Source of the DNA: Pseudomonas guariconensis
Lineage (GTDB): Bacteria > Pseudomonadota > Gammaproteobacteria > Pseudomonadales > Pseudomonadaceae
Length of the DNA stretch: 64,000 bases
Assembly (NCBI RefSeq): GCF_900102675.1
Contig: NZ_FMYX01000003.1
Location: forward strand, 124,001 to 188,000
Reading direction: 5' to 3'
This document shows, one piece after another, positions 42,114-51,980 of the stretch. The number at the start of each line of letters is the position of its first letter. The stretch's first letter is position 1. The position numbers were made by a program, and so were the translations under genes. Under the pieces are notes generated by a model. It searched no databases, was not told the DNA's origin, and saw only the letters and a list, made by a program, of their open reading frames with translations.

Positions 42114-43355
42114 ATGGCTGTCCGTGTTCTCTTGTTGGCCCAATGGTTTGACCCCGAACCGACCTTCAAGGGCCTTGTTTTTGCCAGGAAACTGGTAGAG
42201 CAGGGTTTCGATGTAGAGGTTGTCACAGGGTTTCCGAATTACCCTGGCGGTCAATTGTACCCGGGTTACAAGATTAAACTGCTGCAGCGGGAAGTCATCG
42301 ACGGTGTAAGGGTCGTCCGGGTACCGCTTTATCCCAGTCACGGGCAGAGCGGTGTAGGACGAGTCCTGAACTATGTCAGCTTTGCTGCCTGCAGCTTGCT
42401 GTACGGGCTCTTTGGCGCAAAGCGTCCTGATGTCATCTACGCCTACCATCCCCCCCTGACAGTGGGCATCGCCGCTGCTCTTATTCGAGTGCTGCGTCGG
42501 GTGCCCGTGGTTTACGATATCCAGGATATGTGGCCGGATACGCTCAAGGCTACAGGCATGTTTTCCAATGCGAGGGCGTTGAGGGCTGTTGCGCATGCCT
42601 GTAATTGGGTGTATCGGCGGGTCGATCAGATTGTTGTGCTATCGCCTGGATTCAAGCGCTTGTTGATCCAGCGTGGGGTGCCTGAGCGCAAGATCGATGT
42701 GATCTATAACTGGTGTGCGGAAGACATGATCAACGTGCCCGAGACGCCGAGGTCTGTAGGCTTGGCGGAACCCGGGGAGTTTTGTGTTCTGTTTGCTGGA
42801 AACATGGGTAAAGCTCAGGCGCTTGAGGCCGTCCTTGTCGCCGCAGAGTTGTTGCAGGCCAGGGGGGCGCGAGCAAGGTTCGTGTTCCTTGGCGGCGGTG
42901 TTGAAGTTCAGCATCTCAAAACGCTCGCAGCGTCGATGAAGTTGCAGAACGTGACGTTTCTGCCGGGTGTGCCCATGGCTCAGGTGGGCGCCTACCTCAA
43001 CCATGCGGACGCACTATTGGTTCATCTGAAAAAGGATCCGCTGTTCACCATTACCATCCCCTCCAAGACACAGGCTTACATGGCTGCGGGCAAGCCCTTG
43101 TTGATGGCGGTCGATGGAGACGCCGCCGACCTTGTGCGGGAGGCGGGATGTGGAATCGTCTGCGAGTCGGAGTGCCCTGAGGCACTGGCTACGGCTGTCG
43201 TCGAGCTGATGCAGGTTTCTTTGCAGGAGCGCCAGGCCATGGCCGAGAAAGGGAAGGCGTTCTACAGAGAGCAATTGTCGCTTGAGGTTGGCACACGGCG
43301 TTTTGGCACTCACTTCAGTCGTCTCGCTGGGCGAGACGGCATAAGTCGTGACTGA
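42114..43355 (+). CDS. wbjE: GT4 glycosyltransferase, probable L-FucNAc transferase (WbjE/WbuB type)
   Basis: 413 aa GT-B protein. VLLLAQWFDPEPTFKGLVFARKLVEQG and VVTGFPNYPGG at the N-terminus and PSKTQAYMAAGKPLLMAVDGDAADLV near 320 match the WbuB/WbjE group that transfers FucNAc. It directly follows the three FucNAc-nucleotide genes, which supports the donor assignment (inference). ATG at 42114 with GGAGAAGG upstream; the wbjD stop is six bases before it. Confidence 0.85.
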   Translation: MAVRVLLLAQWFDPEPTFKGLVFARKLVEQGFDVEVVTGFPNYPGGQLYPGYKIKLLQREVIDGVRVVRVPLYPSHGQSGVGRVLNYVSFAACSLLYGLFGAKRPDVIYAYHPPLTVGIAAALIRVLRRVPVVYDIQDMWPDTLKATGMFSNARALRAVAHACNWVYRRVDQIVVLSPGFKRLLIQRGVPERKIDVIYNWCAEDMINVPETPRSVGLAEPGEFCVLFAGNMGKAQALEAVLVAAELLQARGARARFVFLGGGVEVQHLKTLAASMKLQNVTFLPGVPMAQVGAYLNHADALLVHLKKDPLFTITIPSKTQAYMAAGKPLLMAVDGDAADLVREAGCGIVCESECPEALATAVVELMQVSLQERQAMAEKGKAFYREQLSLEVGTRRFGTHFSRLAGRDGISRD

Positions 43356-43387
43356 CTTACGGTTTTCCCTTAGGAAAGAGGCTTTCG

Positions 43388-43984
43388 ATGCTTAAACGCT
43401 CTTTCGACATCCTGGCAGCGGGCGTCGGTCTATTAGTTCTTTTGCCCGTCATTGCTGTCGTGGCATTCATGATCAGTTTCAGGCTCGGCAGGCCGGTTCT
43501 GTTTCGACAGGTTCGGCCCGGTCTCGAGGGCAGGCCATTCGAGATGGTCAAGTTCCGAACGATGCTTGATGCGGTCGATGCTGATGGCAAGGCGCTGCCT
43601 GACGCCCAGCGGATGACCTCATTCGGCAGTTTCTTGCGCTCCAGCAGTTTGGACGAGCTGCCGGAGCTGTGGAACGTACTCAAAGGTGATATGAGCCTAG
43701 TTGGGCCACGCCCGTTGCTGATGGAGTATTTGCCGTTGTATGACACGCAGCAGCGGCGCCGTCATGAGGTTCGCCCAGGTGTTACTGGTTGGGCGCAGGT
43801 CAACGGCCGCAACGCACTGACTTGGGAAGAAAAATTCAATTTTGATGTCTGGTATGTCGAGAATCGTTCATTCTGGCTGGACCTGAAGATCATCATGCTG
43901 ACGATCAGGAAGGTCCTGATTCGTGACGGTATCAGTGCTGAGGGCGAGGTGACTATGTCCAAGTTTACCGGGACACGCAAATGA
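43388..43984 (+). CDS. Small polyprenol-phosphate phosphoglycosyltransferase (PglC-like)
   Basis: 198 aa monotopic phosphoglycosyltransferase. One N-terminal re-entrant membrane helix (about 5-30), FEMVKFRTM, the catalytic Asp-Glu dyad in SLDELPELWNVLKGDMSLVGPRPLL and EVRPGVTGWAQVNGRN are all present. The size matches PglC, which moves diNAc-bacillosamine-1-P to undecaprenyl phosphate, rather than the larger WcaJ/WbaP. It should start the repeat unit. Its stop overlaps the next gene by four bases (ATGA). Confidence 0.9.
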   Translation: MLKRSFDILAAGVGLLVLLPVIAVVAFMISFRLGRPVLFRQVRPGLEGRPFEMVKFRTMLDAVDADGKALPDAQRMTSFGSFLRSSSLDELPELWNVLKGDMSLVGPRPLLMEYLPLYDTQQRRRHEVRPGVTGWAQVNGRNALTWEEKFNFDVWYVENRSFWLDLKIIMLTIRKVLIRDGISAEGEVTMSKFTGTRK

Positions 43985-44607
43985 ACAGGCGACTCGCTAT
44001 CCTGGGTGCCAGTGGACATGGCAAAGTGGTTGCCGATGCTGCGCAGGTAGGTGGCTGGGCGTCCATCGAGTTTTTTGATGATGCGTGGCCTGAGCGTTCC
44101 AGCAATGGTGTTTGGCCTGTTATTGGCAGTGGTGCTCAGTTGTTGGATCGGGTCAGTGAATTTGATGGCGTGATCGTGGCTATAGGCGCCAACGCCGTAC
44201 GTCGACAAAAGCTCGAGCGGCTGCGCAATCAGGGGGCTGCACTGGTGTCCATTGTTCACCCTTCAGCAGTTGTTAGTCCTCATGCTGTGGTGGGAGAGGG
44301 CTCGGTGGTTTTCGCTACCGCGGTTGTAAACGCCTTCAGCAGAATTGGCGAAGGGGCGATACTTAATACCGGCTGCAGTGTCGATCACGATTGCGACCTG
44401 GGAGCTTGCGTGCATGTCAGCCCTGGCGCCAGGCTTGCCGGGGGGGTCACTGTCGGTGACGAGAGCTGGATAGGTATGGGCGCCAGCGTGAGGCAATTAG
44501 TGGCGATTGGTTCGCAGGTAGTCGTTGGTGCCGGTGCCGCCGTCGTCAGTGACATCTCTGATAATATGACGGTCGCAGGTGTTCCCGCGCGCGAGCTCGT
44601 CAAATAG
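43981..44607 (+). CDS. PglD/NeuD-type sugar N-acetyltransferase
   Basis: 208 aa. Rossmann-like N-terminal domain (LAILGASGHGKVVADAAQ) and a left-handed beta-helix of hexapeptide repeats (HPSAVVSPHAVVGEGSVVF...), with the catalytic His in VDHDCDLGACVHVSPGARLAG. PglD acetylates UDP-4-amino-sugars at C4 using acetyl-CoA. Sitting between PglC-like and PglE-like genes it most likely makes UDP-diNAcBac. A run of seven G (44440-44446) lies in the AGGVTVG segment. Coupled to the preceding gene by ATGA. Confidence 0.87.
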   Translation: MNRRLAILGASGHGKVVADAAQVGGWASIEFFDDAWPERSSNGVWPVIGSGAQLLDRVSEFDGVIVAIGANAVRRQKLERLRNQGAALVSIVHPSAVVSPHAVVGEGSVVFATAVVNAFSRIGEGAILNTGCSVDHDCDLGACVHVSPGARLAGGVTVGDESWIGMGASVRQLVAIGSQVVVGAGAAVVSDISDNMTVAGVPARELVK

Positions 44608-44682
44608 TCGAGACCCTTGTTCTAGTTCATGGACGCAGGGGGGCCCTTGATCGATCAATTTCCATATAGTAGGTAGATAGTT

Positions 44683-45861
44683 GTGCTGAATACTCCCTTT
44701 TCCTCGTGGCCATCCTTCACCGACGAGGAGGCCGAGGCTGTTCGTGGCGTCGTGCTTTCCAACAAGGTCAATTACTGGACGGGCCAGGAGTGCCGGAAGT
44801 TTGAGGAGGAGTTCGCGAGCTGGGTTGGGACAGAGTATGCTATCGCCTTGGCCAATGGCACGGTTGCTTTGGATTTGGCCCTGCATGCGCTGGAGATCGG
44901 TGAAGGCGATGAGGTGATCGTGACATCGCGGACCTTCTTGGCCTCGGTATCCAGTATTGTCAATGCTGGAGCTGTTCCGGTTTTTGCTGACGTTGATCGT
45001 GAGTCGCAGAATATCACCGCGCAATCCATACAGGCCGTGCTTACCCCTCGGACCCGCGGCATCATCTGCGTCCATCTGGCCGGCTGGCCCTGCGATATGG
45101 ATCCGATCATGGAGTTGGCAGCCAAACATGATTTGAAAGTCATCGAGGACTGCGCTCAGGCCCATGGTGCTACCTACAAGGGTGTATCAGTCGGCTCGAT
45201 CGGCCATGTCGCAGCTTGGTCTTTCTGTCAGGATAAGATCATGACTACTGGTGGCGAGGGGGGCATGGTAACGACCAACGATCGTGAACTCTGGGCCGCC
45301 ATGTGGGCTTATAAAGATCATGGCAAGAGCTGGGAGGCAGTTTACGAGCGTGATCATGCGCCTGGGTTTCGGTGGCTGCATGAAAGCTTTGGCACGAATT
45401 GGCGCATGCTGGAAATGCAGGGAACGATAGGGCGGATTCAATTACGCCGCATGCCTCTATGGCATTCTGCCCGCGTTGCGAATGCGGCGGCGATCTGGGA
45501 GTGTGCGGCTGGCCTGCCTGGTCTGCGTGTTCCTCGTGTCGGAGAGGGAATTGGTCATGCAGCCTACAAGTGCTATGTCTTCGTTGAGCCGGAAAGGCTG
45601 GATCCACAATGGTCCCGTAATCGTATCATCAACGAAATAGTCTCGCGTGGTGTGCCCTGTTATTCAGGTTCGTGCTCTGAGGTCTATCTCGAAAAGGCTT
45701 TTGATGGCACCGGCTGGCGTCCAGATACTCGTCTTCCTGTCGCTAAAGAACTTGGCGATACCAGCATCATGTTCTTGGTGCATCCGACCTTGACGAGCGA
45801 AGAAATTGAAAAGTCTTGCCAAGTACTGCGTGAGGTCATGGCTCTGGCAGTCAGAAGCTGA
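44683..45861 (+). CDS. DegT/DnrJ/EryC1-family sugar aminotransferase (PglE-like)
   Basis: 392 aa PLP enzyme. ANGTVALDLALHAL near 55-68, the Asp-containing VIEDCAQAHGATYKG near 150 and the PLP lysine in WSFCQDKIMTTGGEGG near 180 define the family. With WbpM next door providing UDP-4-keto-6-deoxy-GlcNAc, the expected product is UDP-4-amino-4,6-dideoxy-GlcNAc. GTG start at 44683 with TAGGTAG upstream, 75 bases after the acetyltransferase gene. Confidence 0.85.
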   Translation: MLNTPFSSWPSFTDEEAEAVRGVVLSNKVNYWTGQECRKFEEEFASWVGTEYAIALANGTVALDLALHALEIGEGDEVIVTSRTFLASVSSIVNAGAVPVFADVDRESQNITAQSIQAVLTPRTRGIICVHLAGWPCDMDPIMELAAKHDLKVIEDCAQAHGATYKGVSVGSIGHVAAWSFCQDKIMTTGGEGGMVTTNDRELWAAMWAYKDHGKSWEAVYERDHAPGFRWLHESFGTNWRMLEMQGTIGRIQLRRMPLWHSARVANAAAIWECAAGLPGLRVPRVGEGIGHAAYKCYVFVEPERLDPQWSRNRIINEIVSRGVPCYSGSCSEVYLEKAFDGTGWRPDTRLPVAKELGDTSIMFLVHPTLTSEEIEKSCQVLREVMALAVRS

Positions 45862-45891
45862 CCAATTAAGTCAGGGCTGGCTTCAAGATGA

Positions 45892-47919
45892 ATGTGGGAA
45901 CATTGGGTTCAAAGGATGATTGACGGATTGCGCGCTTGGTTGTTGAACTTGCCTCGGCGTCGGAAACGCCTGCTTCAGGTCATAACAGACGTCTTTCTGG
46001 TCTGGGGAGCTCTGTGGCTGGCGTTTTTGGTTCGGCTGGGGATAGACGATCTGGCTAATCCGCTTCTAGACCATGGTTGGTTATTCATTGCGGCCCCTGT
46101 CGTCGCTATTCCGCTGTTCATCCGTTTTGGGATGTACCGAGCGGTGATGCGTTATTTCGGGAATGATGCATTGCTGACCATTATCAAGGCGGTCAGCTTA
46201 TCTTCTTTGATATTGGGTTTATTTGTCTATTGGTATAGCAATCATCAGAATCTCGTTCCGCGGTCGATCATTTTCAACTATTGGTGGTTGAGTATGATTA
46301 TGATCGGCGGATTGCGATTGGCGATGCGTCAGTACTTTTTGGGCGACTGGTTTTCTGCTGCTCAGCATGTCCCGTTCACCAGTCGTGACGACGGTCTGCC
46401 TAGGGTTGCCATTTACGGTGCCGGTGCCGCAGGTAATCAGCTGATTGCGGCCTTGCGCATTGGTAAGGCAATGCGTCCTGTTGCATTCATTGATGATGAT
46501 GACTCTATCGCCGACAGGGTGATATCTGGCTTATTGGTCTATAAGCCGGAGCATATTCAACGCATGATCAATGAAACAGGCGCTCAAGAAGTACTTCTGG
46601 CAATCCCGTCGGCGTCGCGTTCGCGTCGACGAGAAATACTCGATTATTTGGAAGGACTGTCGGTACATGTGCGCAGTGTACCGGGCTTCATGGATTTGGC
46701 CAGTGGTCGTGTCAAGGTAGATGACATTCAGGAAGTCGATATTGCAGACCTGCTTGGGCGTGATCCGGTGCCGGCCCAGGCCGACCTGCTTGAGCGTTGC
46801 GTTCATGGCAAGGTGGTATTGGTTACGGGGGCTGGAGGATCGATTGGTTCCGAGCTTTGTCGGCAGATACTCAGTCTTGCACCTAGAACCTTACTGTTGT
46901 TTGAGCACAGTGAGTTCAATCTGTACAGCATCATGGCGGAGCTTGAGCAGAGTGTGATTCGAGAGGGGCTATCCACCCAGCTATTGCCTATTCTTGGCTC
47001 AGTGCGTAACCAGTCTCAACTGTTTGAAATTATGAAGGTTTGGCATGTGGATACTGTCTATCATGCTGCGGCTTATAAGCATGTCCCGATGGTGGAGCAC
47101 AATATTGCTGAGGGCGTGCTCAATAATGTTATCGGTACACTCAGCACTGCGCAGGCTGCGTTGCAGGCGGGGGTGGCTAACTTCGTATTGATTTCCACTG
47201 ACAAGGCAGTCCGCCCGACCAATGTGATGGGGAGCACCAAGCGACTCGCAGAGATGACGCTTCAGGCCTTGAGCCGAGAAATCGCTCCCGTACTATTCGG
47301 TGATTCAAGTAATGTGTCTCACGTGAACAAGACACGTTTCACGATGGTTCGTTTTGGTAATGTACTGGGCTCTTCCGGTTCGGTTATTCCTTTATTCCAC
47401 AAGCAGATCAAAACCGGAGGGCCGCTAACGGTAACCCATCCAAAAATCACCCGTTACTTCATGACCATTCCAGAAGCGGCGCAGTTGGTTATTCAGGCAG
47501 GCTCCATGGGGCAGGGCGGGGATGTGTTTGTATTGGACATGGGGGCGCCAGTGAAAATTGTTGAGCTGGCGGAAAAAATGATTCATCTCTCAGGGCTCAG
47601 CGTAAGAACAGACCGCAACCCCCATGGTGATGTGGCTATTGAATTTACAGGGCTGCGTCCCGGCGAGAAACTCTATGAGGAACTGCTGATAGGGGATAAT
47701 GTTCTCGCAACGCGTCATCCTATGATTATGAGTGCGCAAGAAGACTTCTTAACATGGGATGTTCTGAGTTCCAAGTTGCAGGAGTTGCTTCATGCCATCT
47801 CGAGTGATGATTATACCCGTGTCAGGCAGTTGCTTCGCGAAACTGTAAGCGGGTACTCGCCCGATGGTGATATTGTGGATTGGATTTATCAGCAGCAACG
47901 CCTTGATCCAGGGGTTTGA
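45892..47919 (+). CDS. wbpM: Membrane UDP-GlcNAc 4,6-dehydratase WbpM
   Basis: 675 aa. Four N-terminal transmembrane helices (to about 130), a CoA-binding-like Rossmann domain (YGAGAAGNQLIAAL near 180) and a C-terminal SDR dehydratase (TGAGGSIGSELCRQI near 315; STDKAVRPTNVMGSTK with the Ser-Met-Lys triad of WbpM). Makes UDP-2-acetamido-2,6-dideoxy-4-keto-glucose. WbpM closes the O-antigen locus in most pseudomonads. ATG at 45892 is used; the ATG at 45916 (MIDGLRAWLL) fits family N-termini equally well. Last gene before a decayed IS66 element. Confidence 0.95.
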   Translation: MWEHWVQRMIDGLRAWLLNLPRRRKRLLQVITDVFLVWGALWLAFLVRLGIDDLANPLLDHGWLFIAAPVVAIPLFIRFGMYRAVMRYFGNDALLTIIKAVSLSSLILGLFVYWYSNHQNLVPRSIIFNYWWLSMIMIGGLRLAMRQYFLGDWFSAAQHVPFTSRDDGLPRVAIYGAGAAGNQLIAALRIGKAMRPVAFIDDDDSIADRVISGLLVYKPEHIQRMINETGAQEVLLAIPSASRSRRREILDYLEGLSVHVRSVPGFMDLASGRVKVDDIQEVDIADLLGRDPVPAQADLLERCVHGKVVLVTGAGGSIGSELCRQILSLAPRTLLLFEHSEFNLYSIMAELEQSVIREGLSTQLLPILGSVRNQSQLFEIMKVWHVDTVYHAAAYKHVPMVEHNIAEGVLNNVIGTLSTAQAALQAGVANFVLISTDKAVRPTNVMGSTKRLAEMTLQALSREIAPVLFGDSSNVSHVNKTRFTMVRFGNVLGSSGSVIPLFHKQIKTGGPLTVTHPKITRYFMTIPEAAQLVIQAGSMGQGGDVFVLDMGAPVKIVELAEKMIHLSGLSVRTDRNPHGDVAIEFTGLRPGEKLYEELLIGDNVLATRHPMIMSAQEDFLTWDVLSSKLQELLHAISSDDYTRVRQLLRETVSGYSPDGDIVDWIYQQQRLDPGV

Positions 47920-48256
47920 TTTTACTATTTGACAGTCAGGGCTGTTGCGTTGGGCATTGCTTTGCATCATGGAATTAGCCTTCTGCGGCTAGGCATGATG
48001 CGCTTCGCTAAAATGCATTGATTATTCGAAATCCTATAAAACTGTTGTTCAGCTTCAATGTGATGCCTCCTCTCCTTCGGCAGGCTGGTGGACATTTGCC
48101 CAATGTCCGATGCCATTCTGCGTGCCCTGCACGTTGTGGCCACTGTCGGTCATAGTTGGTCGTCGCCGCCAGTCAACCGTCACGTTAATCAATATGGCTG
48201 AGGGGCCGAGGCGGGTTGCAGCCCGGCGTGGGGCGGTGGGCTTCCTTCGATGCATT
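47920..48256. other. Gap between wbpM and the IS66 relic
   Basis: 337 bp with no recognised gene. The inverted repeat GCGGCTAGGCATGATGCG region near 47985 and short reverse-strand frames up to about 100 codons were looked at; none has a recognisable product. The right half is GC-richer than the left and may be foreign debris. Confidence 0.3.
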
Positions 48257-48301
48257 GTAAGCGCTCCATAAACCCCACGTAACCAACGATGGGCAGCGCA
48301 C

Positions 48302-49811
48302 TTAGCTGTATATTTGAGGCATGCAATTCCACGGCAGCAGCGCGTCCGTAGTCTTCCAATGCGTGGCGCAGCCACGCATAAGGCTCTTTGCCGTTAGCTT
48401 TGGCCGTCTCGACCAAGCGGCTGGGAAGCTGCGCACTGGCCGTCGCCCCTCTGGGCGTGTCATTGAACAATCAGTTCTTTTCCCGATGACAAACGGGGCG
48501 GATCGCACGCTCGGCTGCGTTGTTGTCGATCGGCAAGTAGCCGTGCTCGACGTAGCATTCCAATTTGCTCCAGTTGCTGGCCAAGTAGCCGATGGCCATG
48601 CCCAAAGCATTCTGCGTCGTGACCTGAGGTTGCGTTTTCTCTACCCAGTTTTTCAGCTGAATCAGCAATGGCAGGCTGTGCTCCATGCGGGCAACCTTAC
48701 GATCTTCGTCGCCAGTCCTTCAAGTCGCGTTCGACGCCATAGAGCTTATTGGTCAGGTTCAATGCGATGTTAGCGCGTCCTGTTTTGCCCTTGGGCTGTA
48801 TTTTCTATGCTTCGACGAACTTGCGCGACGCATGCGCCCATCAGCCCACCCGCTCCAGGCCGTTCTGTGCAGCCAGTGCGTTGTAATCGACGTAGTCGTC
48901 GGTCATGACATAACCGCGATAGCTATCCAGCAGGTGCATCGGCACCTCCTGTGTTCGGCTGGTGGAGTAGTCGAAAAGGATCACCGGGCGATCAGGTGAG
49001 CCGCCGGTTTGTACCCACATCCAGGATTGGCAGCTGGGCTCACGACCAGGCTCTTTCAACACCTGCACACGTCTTTGATCACAGTGGATGATCCGACTGT
49101 TCAACAGGCTTTCGCGCATCAGGTTCAGCAGCGGCTGAAAGTGCTTGCTGCATTGAATCACCCAGCATGCCAGCGTTGGGTGCGAGATATCGATACCGTG
49201 GCGCCCCTAGCACTTTTTCGAAGCGATGAAGCGATAGGCCATCTACGTATTTGGTAGTCAGCAGCATGGCCAGCACACTCGGACTGGCCATGCTTTTCTC
49301 GATCATCTGGGCGGGCTTGTCCGTCGTTGCGGGCGCTAATTCGCAATCGCGGCAACCGTACACCTTGCGAACATGCTTGATGACCAAGAATCTGCATCGG
49401 GACGATTTTAAGCTGTTCGCTAACTTCTTCACTGATGGCATATTTGCGGCAGTCGCAAGCGCAAGTCAGTTCATGCTCGGGCAGTTCGTGGACAACTTCG
49501 ATACGCGGCAAATCGGCCGGCAGCGTTTTGCGTTTGCCACGGCGCCTGGTCGGTGCAACGACTTCTTCGTCGCCGGCCTCATCCAAGGGTTCGGCGAGGC
49601 TTTCCGCTTCGTCGAAGAGCGGCAACTGTGGCGTCGCCGCATCGCCTGTCCGCTCGGTCTTGCGCCCGGACGGACGCTGGCGCAACAGCGCAACTTCCTC
49701 TTCGAGATGAAAAATCTTGCCCTTGTCGGACGCGGGCTCGTTGATCCTCTGCTCAAGCAGTTGCTTGAGCAGAACAGGATCGTCAGGGAGGTCTTCGGGC
49801 ATGGAAATCAT
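48302..49811 (-). pseudogene. IS66 transposase tnpC, inactivated
   Basis: The start MISMPEDLPDDPVLLKQLLEQ and segments EEEVALLRQRPSGRKTER, LPRIEVVHELPEHE, KPAQMIEKSMASPSVLAMLL, LDSYRGYVMTDDYVDYNAL (catalytic Asp region) and [15 protein letters not shown] (catalytic Glu region) are IS66 TnpC. They lie in at least four different reading frames with frameshifts near 49440-49370, 49200-49150, 48840-48700 and 48470. Translation cannot give a full transposase. Confidence 0.88.
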
Positions 49812-49840
49812 GCCGCGGATTTACCGAATCAGGCGACGTA

Positions 49841-50187
49841 TCAAGGCGTCAAAACCTGATGCGGACAGTTTCGCCAGAGGTCGAAGCCGTCGAGTAGCAG
49901 TTCAGTTCCTGAACGGTCAGGGCAATGACTTCATCAGTGACATCAGGTGAGGTTTTGAAACGTTCGGACTCCAAGCGCTTGAGCCAGAGGCAGAAGCCGT
50001 TGCGTTCTCAATATAAGATCTTCACGCGGTTGCGCGGCTTGTTGAGGAAAACGAAAAGCACTGGGTCGAACACCGCCACCTTGATATCGAGTTCGACCAG
50101 CGCGGCTAGGCCATCAATGGATTTTCGAAAATCGACGGGCTTGGGGTAGAGGTACACTTTTTCGACTTTGGCGTCGGGTCGGATCAT
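49841..50187 (-). pseudogene. IS66 accessory protein tnpB, inactivated
   Basis: Starts MIRPDAKVEKVYLYPKPVDF and continues RKSIDGLAALVELDIKVAVF, typical of IS66 TnpB. A TGA replaces the Trp codon in VKILY-W-ERNGFCLW near 50010, and a one-base loss near 49900 shifts the end (LNWLLDGFDLWR). The reading frame is therefore broken twice. Confidence 0.88.
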
Positions 50188-50271
50188 GGTCGGCGAGCTT
50201 CACAAATAAATCGGGAGCACAGCATCCGAGATCAGTGGGTGCTTTGAATGTGGGGGTCACAGAGCGCTTAC

Positions 50272-51011
50272 GTATTGTTGCGATATCACTATCGAAATCA
50301 GGGTCTGAATGATTTCCCATGCGGCAACGAATTTGAGGCTCGGAGTCTGGCTAGGGGGACTCCTGCTGGGGCGCTAATAGTGAGGTCGTCAGGTTTTGGA
50401 GGATGGTCTTGGTGGGTAATCGATGGCGTATGAGCTTATGCCTAGGGTATGATTACGCCGCAGTGCTTGAGTTTTATCCTCGGATTTCCTAGTCGGATTC
50501 ACCTCGTTATTTTTACTGTCTAGGAAGGGTTTTTAACAAAATTACGCCGGATGGATATGTGGTTAAACATATTATATGGTTTTTATGTTCTTTTGTGCGT
50601 AATGGGTTTCTGGTTACGGCCGCTACCTTGTCCATGAGGGAAATCCAAGGCGCTCGCCATGAATAATCCAACTCATATCTGCTATTTTATATTGATCTGT
50701 AAGAGCGGGGTAATACTCTGCGCTCCCATCGTTCTTATGTTGCTGACTGATTTAAAGAGCGCCTGGCGTGCGCGTAAGAAGATTGACGCTGCGCCGGAGC
50801 GGTTTTACGCCTGGTCGGCAGTCTTATGGTGTTCGGTCCGATGGCGAGGGTGTGGAATATTTTAATATCTCAAGTGCTGCGCGCTTGTTTTTTCGTTCGG
50901 TAGGCTGGCAGCTTCTAAGGAAGCATAATCAGCGTGCTGTTGGCTAATGTTTCGAGGTGTTGACGCGGCATATTGAATTGTTCACTGCTATTGCGTCGGC
51001 AGGGAGGGGTG
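50272..51011. other. 740-bp AT-rich gap before the second glycan cluster
   Basis: No gene recognised. A 68-codon frame at 50659-50865 (MNNPTHICYFILICKSG...) has one hydrophobic helix and a Lys/Arg-rich segment; it could be a small membrane protein or a remnant. The stretch 50500-50600 is strongly AT-rich (CATATTATATGGTTTTTATG) and is a plausible place for the promoter of the genes that follow. Confidence 0.35.
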
Positions 51012-51980
51012 ATGTTGGGTATTGGTGCTGTTGAGCGCTCTGAGGGTTTCGGAATCAGTGTTGTTGTACCTGTTTTTCGTAGCGAAGACATTTTGCTCAC
51101 GCTTTACGAGCGTATATCTACGCAATTGGATAAGCTCACCGATGATTGGGAGTTGATTTTGGTTGACGATGCCAGTCCGGGTCGGGCTTGGCGAGTCGCG
51201 TCCGTGCTGTATGAGAAAGACGCCCGCGTGAAATGTGTACGTTTTGCACGAAATCACGGCCAACAACATGCGACCCTTTGCGGCTTGGGGTACGCCCGTA
51301 AAACGTATGTCATTACAATTGATGATGATTTGCAATGCTATCCAGAGGATATACCACTGTTCATTGACCAGCTAAAGGCTGGTAAGTGCGTGGTGATAGG
51401 GAAAATCGAAAAGTCTGAGAAGCAACATCACTGGTGGAGAAATATAGGCTCTCGGGTAAATCAGCGATTGGCTGGGCGTATCATTGGAAAGCCGGAGACA
51501 CTGGCGCTTTCCAGTTTTCGGGCCATGACGCTCGATGTCGCCAAAAAGCTAACTGCCTATAAAGGGGCGCATCCACACATCGCGGCGATGATTTTCAAGT
51601 CTGTGCCGCACTCGTTAATTTGCAATGTTGTGATCCGGCATGCTGAGCGTGAAGACGGGAAGGCATCTTCTTATTCACTGCCTAAGCTGATAAAAACTCT
51701 TTCTTATCTTGTGATCAATCATTCCTACATGCCCTTGCGCTTTATGATCGGTTGGGGGGTCACGGTAAGCATTTTAAGCATGGCTTATGCTCTGTGGGTT
51801 CTCGTTCATGGTCTGATCGATGGCTATTCATTACCGGGATGGGCCTCGTTGGCTGTGCTGGTGTCTTTCTTGTCGGGCAATATTTTGCTCGCCCTGGGGG
51901 TGTTGGGCGAGTATTTGGGGCGCCTGGTCGAGGAGGCCAGTAATATTGAGCAATTTTCTATATTTGAAGAGAAGCTTTGA
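51012..51980 (+). CDS. GtrB-like polyprenyl-phosphate glycosyltransferase (GT2)
   Basis: 322 aa. GT-A domain with SVVVPVFRSEDIL near 16, the DDASPG motif near 53 and the metal-binding IDDDLQCYPEDIP near 100, then two C-terminal transmembrane helices (about 233-255 and 268-292) ending ALGVLGEYLGRLVEEA. This is the build of GtrB/ArnC-type enzymes that move a sugar from a nucleotide to undecaprenyl phosphate. With GtrA and a GT-C protein downstream it forms a three-part Gtr set. ATG at 51012 after GGGAGGGG. Its TGA overlaps the next ATG. Confidence 0.87.
   Translation: MLGIGAVERSEGFGISVVVPVFRSEDILLTLYERISTQLDKLTDDWELILVDDASPGRAWRVASVLYEKDARVKCVRFARNHGQQHATLCGLGYARKTYVITIDDDLQCYPEDIPLFIDQLKAGKCVVIGKIEKSEKQHHWWRNIGSRVNQRLAGRIIGKPETLALSSFRAMTLDVAKKLTAYKGAHPHIAAMIFKSVPHSLICNVVIRHAEREDGKASSYSLPKLIKTLSYLVINHSYMPLRFMIGWGVTVSILSMAYALWVLVHGLIDGYSLPGWASLAVLVSFLSGNILLALGVLGEYLGRLVEEASNIEQFSIFEEKL

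Larger units (their letters stand above)
48257..50271 (-). mobile_element. Decayed IS66-family insertion sequence with both ends
   Basis: 2015 bp. The left end GTAAGCGCTCCATAAACCCC and the inverted right end GTAAGCGCTCTGTGACCCCC agree at 19 of the first 24 positions and start with GTAA as IS66 ends do. Inside, on the reverse strand, lie broken tnpB and tnpC; tnpA was not seen, and the element is shorter than a full IS66 (about 2.5 kb or more). The 8-bp flanks (GATGCATT, GTATTGTT) do not match, so no target duplication remains. Confidence 0.85.
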
